Both the position numbers and the translations under genes were made by a program. A DNA stretch of 64,000 nucleotides from Eretmocerus hayati (lineage: Eukaryota; Arthropoda; Insecta; Hymenoptera; Aphelinidae): positions 113,710,246-113,774,245 of the forward strand of contig CM056742.1 of the NCBI GenBank assembly GCA_029851415.1, read 5' to 3'. The notes beneath the pieces are model-generated. The model worked only from the letters and a program-made list of their open reading frames with translations. It was not told the origin of the DNA and did no database searches. This document shows, piece by piece, positions 32,641 to 43,766 of this stretch (positions within the stretch are counted from its first letter, which is position 1; the number at the start of each line of letters is the position of its first letter).

Positions 32641-32643
<3 letters not shown>

Positions 32644-32925
32644 ATAACAAACAGAAGAAGTCCAAATGGTTCCAAGAAGAATATGATGGACTGAAGAGGG
32701 AAGGAAAAAGAGAGAAGATCGAAGATCGAAGATCGAAGAGAGAAGAGAGATCGAAGGAAGAAGAAAGAAGAATGAAGAGATGGAAGAAAATCGAAGAAGG
32801 GAAACAATACTTGCGAGTCGTGAGAAGAGAGACGCTCGATCTTGAGCGTGAGACACCACCGGTCCTGAAGTGATGCTCACGCGGTGCCGGGTCCGGATTG
32901 GTGAGTTGATGGATCTCTCCCTTGA
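32641..32925 (+). mobile_element. R1-like LINE 3' UTR fragment (K2)
   Basis: A piece of 3' UTR like K1: GAAGTCCAAATGGTTCCAAG, the GA-rich stretch, hairpin 1 (32833-32848, CGCTCG with TGAGCG) and hairpin 2 (CCGGTCC with GGTCCGG, one T-T mismatch, around TGAAGTGATGCTCACGCGG). It is cut before the usual CACCT ending by the tail of LINE A4. Confidence 0.65.
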
Positions 32926-33632
32926 TTGATTGATAACCTTTATTCACCCGAGGGCAAAATTAAAAAAATACAGTGGCATATGTCACATATGTTCCACCTA
33001 CATCGGAAATATATGAAACAGTATAAATATTTGTCTTTTTGGTCAAGGGATATTAGAATTATCACAGAAAATGACTAGTCATTTTAAGGCATCGAGAGAT
33101 GCATAAAAGTCAAGGAAGGAAATGATGAAATACATTCTCATATACATATATCGGTCATTACGAGAACGATCGAGGAGAGGAAAACATTCTCATGTGGAAA
33201 GGCATACAAGAAGCTTGGGCCAGCAGAAATATCAGAGGAATTACAATACAGTGACGAAGTAGCCACGTATAACTCTTTTAAAAGAGGAAATGCTGATTGA
33301 AAAGAGCCCAAACATATCGCAGTTTAGAGATTGGAATAATGCCTCCTCTCCACATCAATCCTCTGAGAAGACTGGGTCAGAAGGAAATCTTTTAAGGCCT
33401 CTTTGAATACTGATATTTTCCCCAGCTGCCGAAAGCCCGGAGGGAGAAAGTTCCACAAATGGGCACATTGAGCCTGGAATGATCTTCTTCCGTACTCAAG
33501 TCTCATATTGGGAACCTTGAGTACCCGCTCTTCTGCATCACCACGTACGGGGCGTTCAGATTGGTACCTGGTAAACATCGCAGCTACGTAGCCAGGTTCT
33601 CCAAGATGCATGATCCTATGCATCCTATGCAG
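32926..33632 (-). mobile_element. LINE A4, 5'-truncated family A copy
   Basis: Tail (TCAA) at 32926-32934, terminal hairpin GCC-CTCG-GGT before GAATAAA, 3' UTR and the ORF2 C-terminus. It is truncated near 33632, where the tail of A3 begins. Confidence 0.85.
33324..33632 (-). CDS. LINE A4 ORF2 C-terminal fragment
   Basis: About 100 codons, HRIMHLGEPGYVAAMFTRYQ through RRSFQAQCAHLWNFLPPGFR to the stop at 33324. Same end as A2 with a few substitutions. Non-functional on its own. Confidence 0.85.
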   Translation of the reverse strand: MHRMHRIMHLGEPGYVAAMFTRYQSERPVRGDAEERVLKVPNMRLEYGRRSFQAQCAHLWNFLPPGFRQLGKISVFKEALKDFLLTQSSQRIDVERRHYSNL

Positions 33633-33671
33633 AGAGATAGATAGATAGATATCCTTTATTCGTCATACGAC

Positions 33672-34021
33672 TGTAGTGTATTGCGGATAGTTACACGTCA
33701 GAGTAAAGATGACACGCAGTGAAAGGAATGCAAGAAAGATCTTCACAGTATATTAATAGCAAATACGCATCGAACCATATATGGTAGTTTGAAGTCTGGT
33801 GAAAGGAGCTTGTAACAAGCACGGACTGATACAGCCAGGTACAGCCAAGTACGAGCTGGTACAGCACAGAATATAAAAGACGCACCCACTGTATAGCCAG
33901 TCAGACGGCACACGACCGGCAAGCCATACATACGGCTCCGTGTCCCTTGTATACCAATACTCAATAAAGTAGTTAGACGCCGATCTCATCAAGTGCTTCA
34001 CACCTTCTCCACAATACCACA
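33672..34021 (+). mobile_element. Solo LTR (350 bp) with ACGAC duplication
   Basis: It interrupts the 3' UTR of LINE A3. It starts TGTAGTGTATTG and ends CAATACCACA, flanked by ACGAC on both sides (33667-33671 and 34022-34026). TATAAAAG at 33872-33879 and AATAAA at 33963-33968 give a plus-strand promoter-to-poly(A) order. A 5-bp duplication fits BEL/Pao or Copia elements. No matching LTR is seen elsewhere in the window. Confidence 0.85.
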
Positions 34022-34056
34022 ACGACAAAAATATATCTACATATTTTCATATGTGT

Positions 34057-34095
<39 letters not shown>

Positions 34096-34311
34096 GATGA
34101 ATATTGCGATAAAATCATATTAAGAAATAATTTGGTCAAGGATAGATACATCACAATTGTGACTAGCCATACACTTTACGATTTCACTTGAAAGAAAATG
34201 AGATAAAGGGCATAGGTTCACAAAATATCACAGTTTTTCTTCAGTCTGGTGACAGAAGGTCACTTACAATTAAAAAGAGATAGAAAGAAAAAGAACAAAA
34301 ATCCGAGCCCA

Positions 34312-37232
34312 TCAAAGATGAAAGTAATGCTGCTTCTCCAGATCAATCCTCTGAGGAGACTTTGTTAATAGAAAATCTTTGAAGGACTCTTTGAAGAAGG
34401 ATGTTTTCCCCAGCTGCCGAATGCCCGGAGGGAGAAAGTTCCACAAATGAGCACATTGAACCCGGAAAGATCTCCTTCCATATTCAAGTCTCATATTGGG
34501 AACTTTGAGTACCCGCTCTTCTGCATCACCACGTGCGGGGCGTTCAGATTGGTACCTGGTGAACATCGCAGCTAGGTAGCCAGGCTCTCCTTAATACATG
34601 ATCTTATGCATTAACAGAGCTGCGAAGTACATTCTCCGCGAATCAGTACGCAACCAACCCAAACGCTCCCTAAACGGGATGATGTGTTCGTCTCTCCTAA
34701 GATCAAAAATATACCTCACACATGAGTTGCTTAGTCGTTGTATCCGTTGCCGCTGTTCATCCGTGGCGTCGAGGTTCACGACCGTACAGTAATCTAAATG
34801 CGGTTGAACCAGAGACTCGACTAGGCGAATTCGGAGAGGTCTGGTGATACACGCCCTAAAAAACCGCAATCCGTATAGGGCTCTGTTGACTTTCTTAGTT
34901 ACTTGATCAATGTGCGGTTTCCATGTCAATTCACTGTCAAGTGTAACACCAAGACTCACGACCGTATCGCTGAACGGAATGAACTTTCCTTCCTGTATCT
35001 CAACCCCTGGCAAGTCCATTCTCTTCAAATCTTTGATATTCCTCTCAGAACTGAAGTAGATTGCCTTGGTCTTGCCAGCGTTGAGACACAGGCCGGAACC
35101 TCTGGCCCACTCAGCAACTAGTCGTTCGATTTCTCCTAGCCGAGTGATGCCCTCCCTGATCTTAGATTTCTCGACTTGGAGATAAATTTGGAGGTCATCC
35201 GCATAGAATAGATGATGTGCCAACTTTTCGTCTAGCACGCCAGGTAAATCATTGACTCCAAACTGAAGAGCAAAGGCCCAATAACGGAACCCTGTGGAAC
35301 ACCCAGATTGGTTTCGAGCCAATCAGAATTACCAGCTATCGAGGTGACTTTTTGGGTGCGACCTTGTAAGTATGATTTTATCCACAGTAGTGCCGATCTC
35401 GAGAAGCCTAGATTTCGAAGTTTGCTCAACAGCTTTGATGGTGATATCGTGTCAAAGGCTTTACTAAAGTCAAAAAGCAGGAGCAAAGTGATCTTTTTCT
35501 TGTCAATACTCGGATTTCATCGGTCAACTTTAGTAGAGCTGTCTGGGTGCTATGGTGTTGTCTGAAACCAGTCTGGAAGCGATCTAATAATTTCTCAGTT
35601 TACAAATACTCCGTGATTTGGTCGTGTGCGATTTTTTGCAAAACTTTGGCAAGGAAGCAAAGCAAGACTATAGGACGGAAGTCCGAGACCGTTGATGGAG
35701 CTGTGGTTTTTTTTAATGCAATTAGCTGTGCCCGCTTCCAAGCCTCAGGAAATGCACTGTGAGCGAAAGAGGAGTTGCAAATATGCACAATAAGATCACC
35801 AATAGTCGGAAGAGCCTCCGCGATCACGCTTTGAGGTATTCCGTCCGCCCCACGGGCCTGTGAAGAAAAATGTTTAATAGCAAGGACTACATCATTGTAA
35901 TTTGTGGGTTTGAACTTAAAACCCTCCTCTGAGGCCGAATTTATATCGTCCATTGCTTCATCTATATTTTCGTGGGGCGAAACCAAAACTCCCGCGAAGT
36001 GAGCGTCCAAGTCATCGGGTGTGAAACCATGAAGTTCCTCCTCTTTGCTCTTAGGCAGAAGGCCGAGGTTGCGCTTTTCCTTCCAGATGTTTTTATGCTG
36101 ATCAAGAGCGTCTGAAAGATGGTTTTGAAGGAAGGAGTTACGCTCTTGTTCCATGCGCAAGTCGACCTCTTCGCTAAGCCGAAAGTACTCACTTTGAAGC
36201 TCAGGACACTTTTGCTGGTTGCGTTGATTCCGCTTCCAGCACCTGCGCGTCGCATCTCGCTTATTCGTGAGTACCCTCAACTCAGGACCAATCCAAGGAG
36301 CATCATTTTTCCGCGGGTTGATAGCTTTTTCCGGCGCTAATTCATCTATAACAGTCTTCAAGTCCTCATTCAAGCAGTGAATTGCGTCTTAAAAACTGAT
36401 TTCAGCATTTTCAAGAGCTGTCCAGTCGCAGCGAAGCAGACGGCCAATCAGCATCTCCAGAGTAATGTTACCAAAATCCCTATAAGTGAAGGTATTTTTT
36501 GGCGGAGTGGGAGTAAAGACGTTGATGGTGACGTCTATGACCGAGTTCCTGCCGGAACTGGGCAGGAGTCTATTCTAAAAGTCAGTAACGATGTCATTGT
36601 CATCTATATAAATGTGATCAATCCATGTGTGAGATGTGTTGGGAGTGTGTTGGTGAGTCGGGCCATGCTGCACTATCTGCAATGCAAGTTCTTCCGTCAG
36701 TGCAGTCAGTGTTTTGGTGTTAGGGTGAGCAGTGTCCAACAGGTCTGCATTAAGATCCCCTATTATGATTTTATGACTATAGCCACCACACAGACGGCGC
36801 AATGAGCCAAACAACCCATCTTCCTCCTGCATGGCGATTTTCGGGGGTCTGTAAATTACTCCAACTAATATGAGGGGAGCTGCCCTGCTGTACGCTACAG
36901 AAAAGGAATTCAGGCACACCAGGTTTCCCTGGGCCAAAAGTGTTATATGAAACAAGTTTCTCTACCTTAAAGTCATTGCGTACATACAAGGCAACCCCAC
37001 CACCCTCTCTGTTTCGATCTTGTCTCAACAGTGTAAAACCCCGAATCTGAACAAGACTGTCGTCCACATACTCATCTAGCTTCGACTCAGCAACCCCAAA
37101 AAGATGGTAGGAGGGATCGTCAGCAACGAGCAAGCGCAGATGCTCAATCTTATCTGTCAGGGAGTTAAGGTTGATAAATCCCGCTTCCAAGGAACCACCA
37201 CTCCCCCGTCGCTCCTCAGCGGCCGTGTCTAG
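34312..37232 (-). pseudogene. LINE A3 ORF2, frameshifted
   Basis: Endonuclease and reverse transcriptase of family A in pieces: 37232-36777 (EAGFINLNSLTDKIEHLR, NREGGGVALYVRND), 36955-36575 (ILVGVIYRPPKIAM, IIGDLNADLLDTAHP), 36373-35600 (linker to first RT blocks, ARGADGIPQSVI), 35486-35232 (LLLFDFSKAFDTI, GVPQGSVIGPLLFS), 35322-34591 (HHLFYADDLQIYL) and 34566-34312 (end). At least four frame changes. Several of the frame starts are not ATG. It has no ATG before the endonuclease and shares the frame of the ORF1 stop. Confidence 0.88.
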
Positions 37233-37235
37233 TCA
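37230..37235 (-). promoter_or_regulatory. ORF1/ORF2 stop context TGA CTA (followed by G) in LINE A3
   Basis: The ORF1 end reads CCT TGA CTA GAC and ORF2 follows in frame (37235, 37190 and 38957 share the same frame register). UGA CUAG is the strongest known animal readthrough context. This copy has another TGA at 37350 upstream, probably a mutation of CAA. Confidence 0.6.
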
Positions 37236-38818
37236 AGGATTTCTCACTGATTCTGCTGCCGAAACACCATTTTGCTCCGGAACGGTGGTGCAGTTCTGGT
37301 CGTTGTTTGAGGACGCACTGGTGCGTTTTGGGACACTTCGACAGGCCGTTCAAATGACCTGCAGATCAGTGAGAGACTCAAACGTATGTGCACGTTCACC
37401 ATTTTTTCGCCTAACCCAGAAACGTCCGCCACTGTGCCAGACGTATTTTAAACCCAAACCACGTGCAACGGACCTCAAACGTGTGTACTCTTTGTACTTT
37501 TCACGAGGGAGCATTTCATTTATAAATATTTTACGATCTGGCACATGAGCTTTGGCATCTGAGCCGAGCAAATCAGACCGGATGTCATTAGCCGTGAAAT
37601 AGTTGTTGTTGATTAAGCGTTCAGCCTGAGTCACTTTCTTGACTAGACGGCCACTGGAGAGTTGGACCACGCATGATGGTAGTACACGTGATACAACAGC
37701 TGAGGCTGGAGATGACAAGACCGATTCCCTATCGCGTGACGGAGACCCCTCCCTAAGCGCACGACCCGGTTGCAGGACGCGGACATCAACAATGTCCTCC
37801 CTCTCCAATGAGGGAAGAATGGTCTTGAGCACTGCAAAGGAAATAACACGTAATTCTGCCGGCGAGGCCAAGGAATCTTTTTCCAGAGCACCATTGATTA
37901 TTAGTGAAGAGCTTTCAAGACCATCACTGCTGAGTCCCCGTCTCTGCTCCCCAGTATGTGGCTGGGGGGTTGTGTCCGTCCCAGGTGGAATGATAGGACC
38001 GGAGGACTGTTGTGGTGATGCAGCATCACTATCCTCGTTATTAATAATTCCAATAGGTTGCAGAGTACTCTGGTTACCTATCAGTCGCTCAGTCAGACTG
38101 AAAAACTGATCTCTCATGATGGAATTTTGCTCCAGGAGTAGCTGACGATCCAAGCGGAGCTCTTCCAGCTGGGAGCTCTGCTTTTCTATACATTTTTCGA
38201 GAGACGACATGCGTTCCATCATCCGGTTGTTCACTTCGTTCACTGCTGGTGTCGAAGATGGAGAAACAACAGTATTGTCACGTCGGCTCACGATCAATTT
38301 AATCTCATCAAGCTGACTCTGGAACATCTCATTCTGTTGGAAGAAAAGGTCCAGAGTACTCTTCAAAATTAAAACCCACTTATCTCTAGAAGGAACAGAT
38401 GCAGGTGATGATGGTACTGAGGTGGCTGGCCGCTCAACCGTGCTACATTCCTTGTGCTGTGTTTCCGAAGCGCTGCTCTCAGTATTTGTTGGCAAAAGCG
38501 GCGACGGAAAACCAGTAGTTGACAGCAGGTCCGATTTCTCAATTTGAATCTGCGCGGGCTCGAATCTAGAGTCCCCAGTAGTGGTAGCATTGTCAGGCGC
38601 AGAGAATTTTTTGTCCCCAGTTGGCGGCTTGCCCCGCGCAGGCGCATGCTGTGCGCTCCCGATGGTATTGGAGCTCTTGGTGGTGGGGAGCTTCGCGCTG
38701 CGGCCGATGATGGTGGCTTGCGGGGCGAGGGGAGATGCCCCTGTCGTGGTGCGGGAGCTGAGTCGGGCGCTAGTTGTGTGTGTGCCACTCACACTAGTAC
38801 GACTGCTTCTGTTTACTA

Positions 38819-38819
<1 letters not shown>
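37233..38819 (-). pseudogene. LINE A3 ORF1, C-terminal two thirds
   Basis: Continues from the GA tract: EREREIVNRSSRTSVSG, Ser/Pro-rich linker, coiled coil (MERMSSLEKCIEKQSSQLEE) and the C-terminal domain (PDRKIFINEMLPREKYKEY, LKYVWHSGGRFWVRRKNGER). A premature TGA at 37350 cuts off the last 40 codons that A1 and A2 possess. Sequence to the right of the tract in this frame belongs to A7 read backwards. Confidence 0.8.

Positions 38820-38844
<25 letters not shown>
38820..38844 (+). repeat. (CT)n tract, left flank of A7 (GA tract of A3 ORF1)
   Basis: GA on A3's sense strand coding Glu-Arg; CT on A7's sense strand. It is one half of the target tract of the A7 insertion. Confidence 0.9.
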
Positions 38845-39973
<1,129 letters not shown>

Positions 39974-40279
39974 CGTATCGTAGCAGATGACGCGTCAGCT
40001 GTCAGCAGTCCAAGCGTAGCAGAATGCACGATCGCCGAGCATGCGCAGAATGGTCAATCTCGGCGCCAAGCTCTGCCAATCTGATGTTAGTGATGGAATT
40101 GCAGAATTGGAATCATTCCTCTCCGTCTCTGAATGGAGCCACGCAGTGTTGCTCCAAAGTTTTGAGCCTGCGAGAGGAAGTCCAATCTGCAAGAAGTCAC
40201 GTCCTAGGATGACGTTTCGATGGTGAAAATGACGTTCAAACAGGGAGTGATATCAGACACGTGTGGATGTACTCACCGC

Positions 40280-40428
<149 letters not shown>

Positions 40429-40457
40429 ATAGATAGATAGATAGATAACCTTTATTC

Positions 40458-40467
40458 GCCCGAGGGC
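40458..40467 (-). terminator. 3'-terminal hairpin of LINE A2
   Basis: GCC-CTCG-GGC directly before GAATAAAGG and the tail. Equivalent positions read GTC-GCAT-GAC (A5), GTC-GTAT-GAC (A3) and GTC-TTCG-GAC (H3), with the middle pair changed as C-G to T-A. Similar short 3' stem-loops are recognised by the RT in UnaL2-type LINEs. Confidence 0.55.
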
Positions 40468-40835
40468 AAAATTGAAAAATACAGTGGCATATGTCACATA
40501 TGTTACACCTACATAATAAATATATAAAAAGTATAAATAATTGTCTTTTTGGTCAAGGAATATTAGGATTATCACAGAAAGTGACTAGTCATTTTAAGGC
40601 ATCGAGAGATGCATAAAAGTCAGGAAGAGAATGATAAAATACATTTCCATATATATATATATATCAGTGTTCACAAGAACGATCGAGGAGAGAGGACATT
40701 CTCACGTAGAAAGGCATATAAAGGCTTGGTCCAGCAGAAATATCACAGGAATTACAATTCAGTGGCGAAGTAGCCACGTATGACTCTTTTAAAAAAAGGA
40801 AACGCCGGTTGAAAAGAGCCCAAGCCTATCACAGT

Positions 40836-43763
40836 TTAGAGATTAAAATAATGCCTCCTCTCCACATCAATCCTCTGAGAAGACTGAGTCAGGAGGAAAT
40901 CTTTTAAGGCCTCTTTGAATACTGATATTTTCCTCAGCTGCCGAAAGCCCGGAGGGAGAAAGTTCCACAGATGAGCACATTGAGCCTGGAATGATCTTCT
41001 TCCGTACTCAAGTCTCATATTGGGAACCTTGAGTACCCGCTCTTCTGCGTCACCACGTGCGGGGCGTTCAGATTGGTACCTGGTAAACATCGCAGCTAGG
41101 TAGCCAGGTTCTCCAAGATGCATGATCTTATGCATTAAAAGTGCTGCGAAGTACATTCTCCGCGAATCAGTACGTAACCAACCCAAACGCTCCCTGAACG
41201 GGGTGATGTGCTCGTCTCTCCTAAGATCAAAAATGTACCTCACACATGAATTGCTCAGTCGCTGTATCCGTTGCCGCTGTTCGTCCGTGGCGTCGAGGTA
41301 CACGACTGTGCAATAATCTAAATGCGGTTGAACTAATGACTCGACTAGGCGAATTCGGAGAGGTCTGGTGATACACGCCCTAAAAAACCGCAATCCGTAT
41401 AGGGCTCTATTCACTTTCTTAGTTACTTGGTCGATGTGCGGTTTCCACGTCAGTTCACTGTCAAGTGTAACACCAAGACTCACGACCGTGTCGCTGAACG
41501 GAATGAACTTTCCTTCCTCTATCTCAACTCCTGGCAAGTCCATTCTCTTCAGGTCTTTGATATTCCTCTCAGAGCTGAAGAAGATTGCCTTGGTCTTGCC
41601 AGCGTTGAGACGCAGGCCGGAACTTCTGGCCCATTCAGCAATTAGTCGTCCTACTTCTCCTAGCCGAGTGATGCCTTCCTTGATCTTAGTTTTCTCGACT
41701 TGGAGATAAATTTGAAGATCATCCGCATAGAATAGATGATATACCGACTTTCCATCTAGCAAACCAGGTAAGTCATTAACATATAAGCTGAAGAGTAAAG
41801 GCCCGAGAACGGATCCCTGTGGAACACCCAGATTGGTTTCGAGCCAATCAGAACTACCGGATTTTGAAGTGACTATTTGGGTGCGGCCTTGTAAGTATGA
41901 TTTTATCCACAGGAGTGCCGACCTTGAGAATCCAAGGTTTCGGAGCTTCCTCAACAGCTTTGACGGTGTTATTGTGTCGAAGGCTTTGCTAAAGTCGAAT
42001 AGTAGGAGTAAGGTGATCTTCTTCCTATCAATGCCTACTCTGATGTCATCCGTCAACTTTAGCAAAGCTGTCTGGGTGCTGTGGTGTTGCCTAAAACCAG
42101 TCTGGAAGCGATCAAGAAGTTTCTCTACTTTCAAATACTCCGTGATTTGGTCATGTGCAATTTTTTCCAAAACCTTGGAAAGGAAGCACAGCAGCGCTAT
42201 GGGACGGAAGTCCGAGACCGTTGATGGAGCTACAGTCTTTTTCAATGCAATCAGCTGCGCTTGCTTCCAAGTCTCAGGAAAAACGCTATGAGCGAAAGAG
42301 GAATTGAAAATATGTACAATAAGATCACCAACTGCCGGAAGAGCCTTCGCGATCACGCTCTGGGGGATCCCATCCACCCCACGGGCCTGCGAGGAGAAAT
42401 GTTTAATAGCAAGGACTACATTGTTGAAATTTGTGGGCTTAAATTTAAACCCCTCCTCCGGTGCAGAGTTAATATCGTCCATTGCTTCATTGATATTTTC
42501 GTGAGGCGAAACGGAAACCCCCGCAAAGTGAGCGTTCAGCTCATCCGGTGTGAAACCGTGGAGTTCTTCCTCTTTGCTCTTGGGCAAGAGGCCGAGATTG
42601 CGCATCTCCTTCCAGATGTTCTTGTTCTGATCAAGAGCGTCTGAAAGATGGTTTTGAAGGAAGGAATTACGCTCTTGCTCAATGCGCAGATCGACCTCTT
42701 CGCTAAGCCGAAAGTATTCATTTTGAAGCTCAGGACACTTGCGCTGGTTGCGTTGCATGCGCTCCCAGCGCCTGCGCGTCGCGTTTCGCTTATTCATGAG
42801 CACCCTCAACTCAGGACCAATCCAAGGAGCATCATTTTTACGCGGGTTTATAGTTTTTTCCGGTGCTAGTTCATCTAAAACAATTTTTAAATTTTCATTC
42901 AAGCAGTGAATTGCGTCTTCCAAACTGGTTTCGGCATTTTCAAGAGCTGTCCAGTCACAGCGAAGCAGACGGTCATTCAATATCTCCGGGGTGATGTTAC
43001 GAAAATCCCTATACTTGAAGGAATTTTTTGGCGGAGTAGGGGTAAAGACGTTGATGGTGACGTCAATGACCGAGTGCCCCCCGAAACTGGGCAGGTGTCT
43101 GTTCTGAAAGTCAGTTATGGTGTCGTTGTCATCTACATATATGTGATCAATCCATGTATGAGATACATTGGGGTTGTGCTGATGAGTCGGGCCATGCTGC
43201 ACTATCTGTAAGGCGAGTTCTTCTGTCAGTGCAGTCAATGTCTTGGTGTCGGGATGAGCAGTGTCCAACAAGTCAGCGTTCAGATCACCCATAATGATTT
43301 TGTGACTGTAATCTCCACACAGCCGGCGTAACGAGCCAAACAGCCCATCGTCCTTCTGCATGGCGATTTTTGGGGGTCTATAGATTACCGCGACTAGTAT
43401 TGGGGGTGAGCCGCCTTGTTGTACGCTACAGAAAAGAAATTCAGGCACGCCAGGTTTCCCCGGCCCAAAAGTATTTGACGAAACTAACTTCTCAATTTTG
43501 AAGTCATTGCGCACATACAAGGTAACTCCTCCACCCTCTCTGTTGCGATCTTGTCGCAACAACGAAAAACCTGGAATCTGAACGAGACTGTCATCCACAT
43601 ACTCATCTAGCTTCGACTCGGCCACCCCAAATAGATGATAGGAGGGATCGTTAGCGACGAGCAAGCGTAGATGCTCAATCTTATCTGTCAGGGAGTTAAG
43701 GTTGATAAATCCCGCTTTTAAGAAACCTCCACCCCCTCGTCGCTCCTCAGCAGCTATATTCAG
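40836..43763 (-). CDS. LINE A2 ORF2: endonuclease and reverse transcriptase (975 codons)
   Basis: Nicks target DNA and copies the LINE RNA. It runs in frame from the ORF1 stop. Endonuclease blocks: GFINLNSLTDKIEHLR, GVAESKLDEYVDD, REGGGVTLYVRND, AVIYRPPKIAM, MGDLNADLLDTAHP, HTWIDHIYVDD. The usual SDH near the domain end reads GGHS, so one metal-site Asp is not obvious. RT blocks: KHFSSQARGVDGIPQSVI, RFQTGFRQHHSTQTALL, LLLFDFSKAFDTI, GVPQGSVLGPLLFS, FYADDLQIYL, VVSLGVTLDSELTWKPHI. The end is FLPPGFRQL to HYFNL. No ATG precedes the endonuclease; in-frame codon TTG at 43664 is not a plausible eukaryotic start on its own. Confidence 0.92.
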   Translation of the reverse strand: MNIAAEERRGGGGFLKAGFINLNSLTDKIEHLRLLVANDPSYHLFGVAESKLDEYVDDSLVQIPGFSLLRQDRNREGGGVTLYVRNDFKIEKLVSSNTFGPGKPGVPEFLFCSVQQGGSPPILVAVIYRPPKIAMQKDDGLFGSLRRLCGDYSHKIIMGDLNADLLDTAHPDTKTLTALTEELALQIVQHGPTHQHNPNVSHTWIDHIYVDDNDTITDFQNRHLPSFGGHSVIDVTINVFTPTPPKNSFKYRDFRNITPEILNDRLLRCDWTALENAETSLEDAIHCLNENLKIVLDELAPEKTINPRKNDAPWIGPELRVLMNKRNATRRRWERMQRNQRKCPELQNEYFRLSEEVDLRIEQERNSFLQNHLSDALDQNKNIWKEMRNLGLLPKSKEEELHGFTPDELNAHFAGVSVSPHENINEAMDDINSAPEEGFKFKPTNFNNVVLAIKHFSSQARGVDGIPQSVIAKALPAVGDLIVHIFNSSFAHSVFPETWKQAQLIALKKTVAPSTVSDFRPIALLCFLSKVLEKIAHDQITEYLKVEKLLDRFQTGFRQHHSTQTALLKLTDDIRVGIDRKKITLLLLFDFSKAFDTITPSKLLRKLRNLGFSRSALLWIKSYLQGRTQIVTSKSGSSDWLETNLGVPQGSVLGPLLFSLYVNDLPGLLDGKSVYHLFYADDLQIYLQVEKTKIKEGITRLGEVGRLIAEWARSSGLRLNAGKTKAIFFSSERNIKDLKRMDLPGVEIEEGKFIPFSDTVVSLGVTLDSELTWKPHIDQVTKKVNRALYGLRFFRACITRPLRIRLVESLVQPHLDYCTVVYLDATDEQRQRIQRLSNSCVRYIFDLRRDEHITPFRERLGWLRTDSRRMYFAALLMHKIMHLGEPGYLAAMFTRYQSERPARGDAEERVLKVPNMRLEYGRRSFQAQCAHLWNFLPPGFRQLRKISVFKEALKDFLLTQSSQRIDVERRHYFNL

Positions 43764-43766
43764 TCA
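43761..43766 (-). promoter_or_regulatory. ORF1/ORF2 stop context TGA CTG in LINE A2
   Basis: CCT TGA CTG AAT, then ORF2 in the same frame. One base differs from the TGA CTA of A1 and A3. UGA with a following C is leaky in many eukaryotes. Confidence 0.55.
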
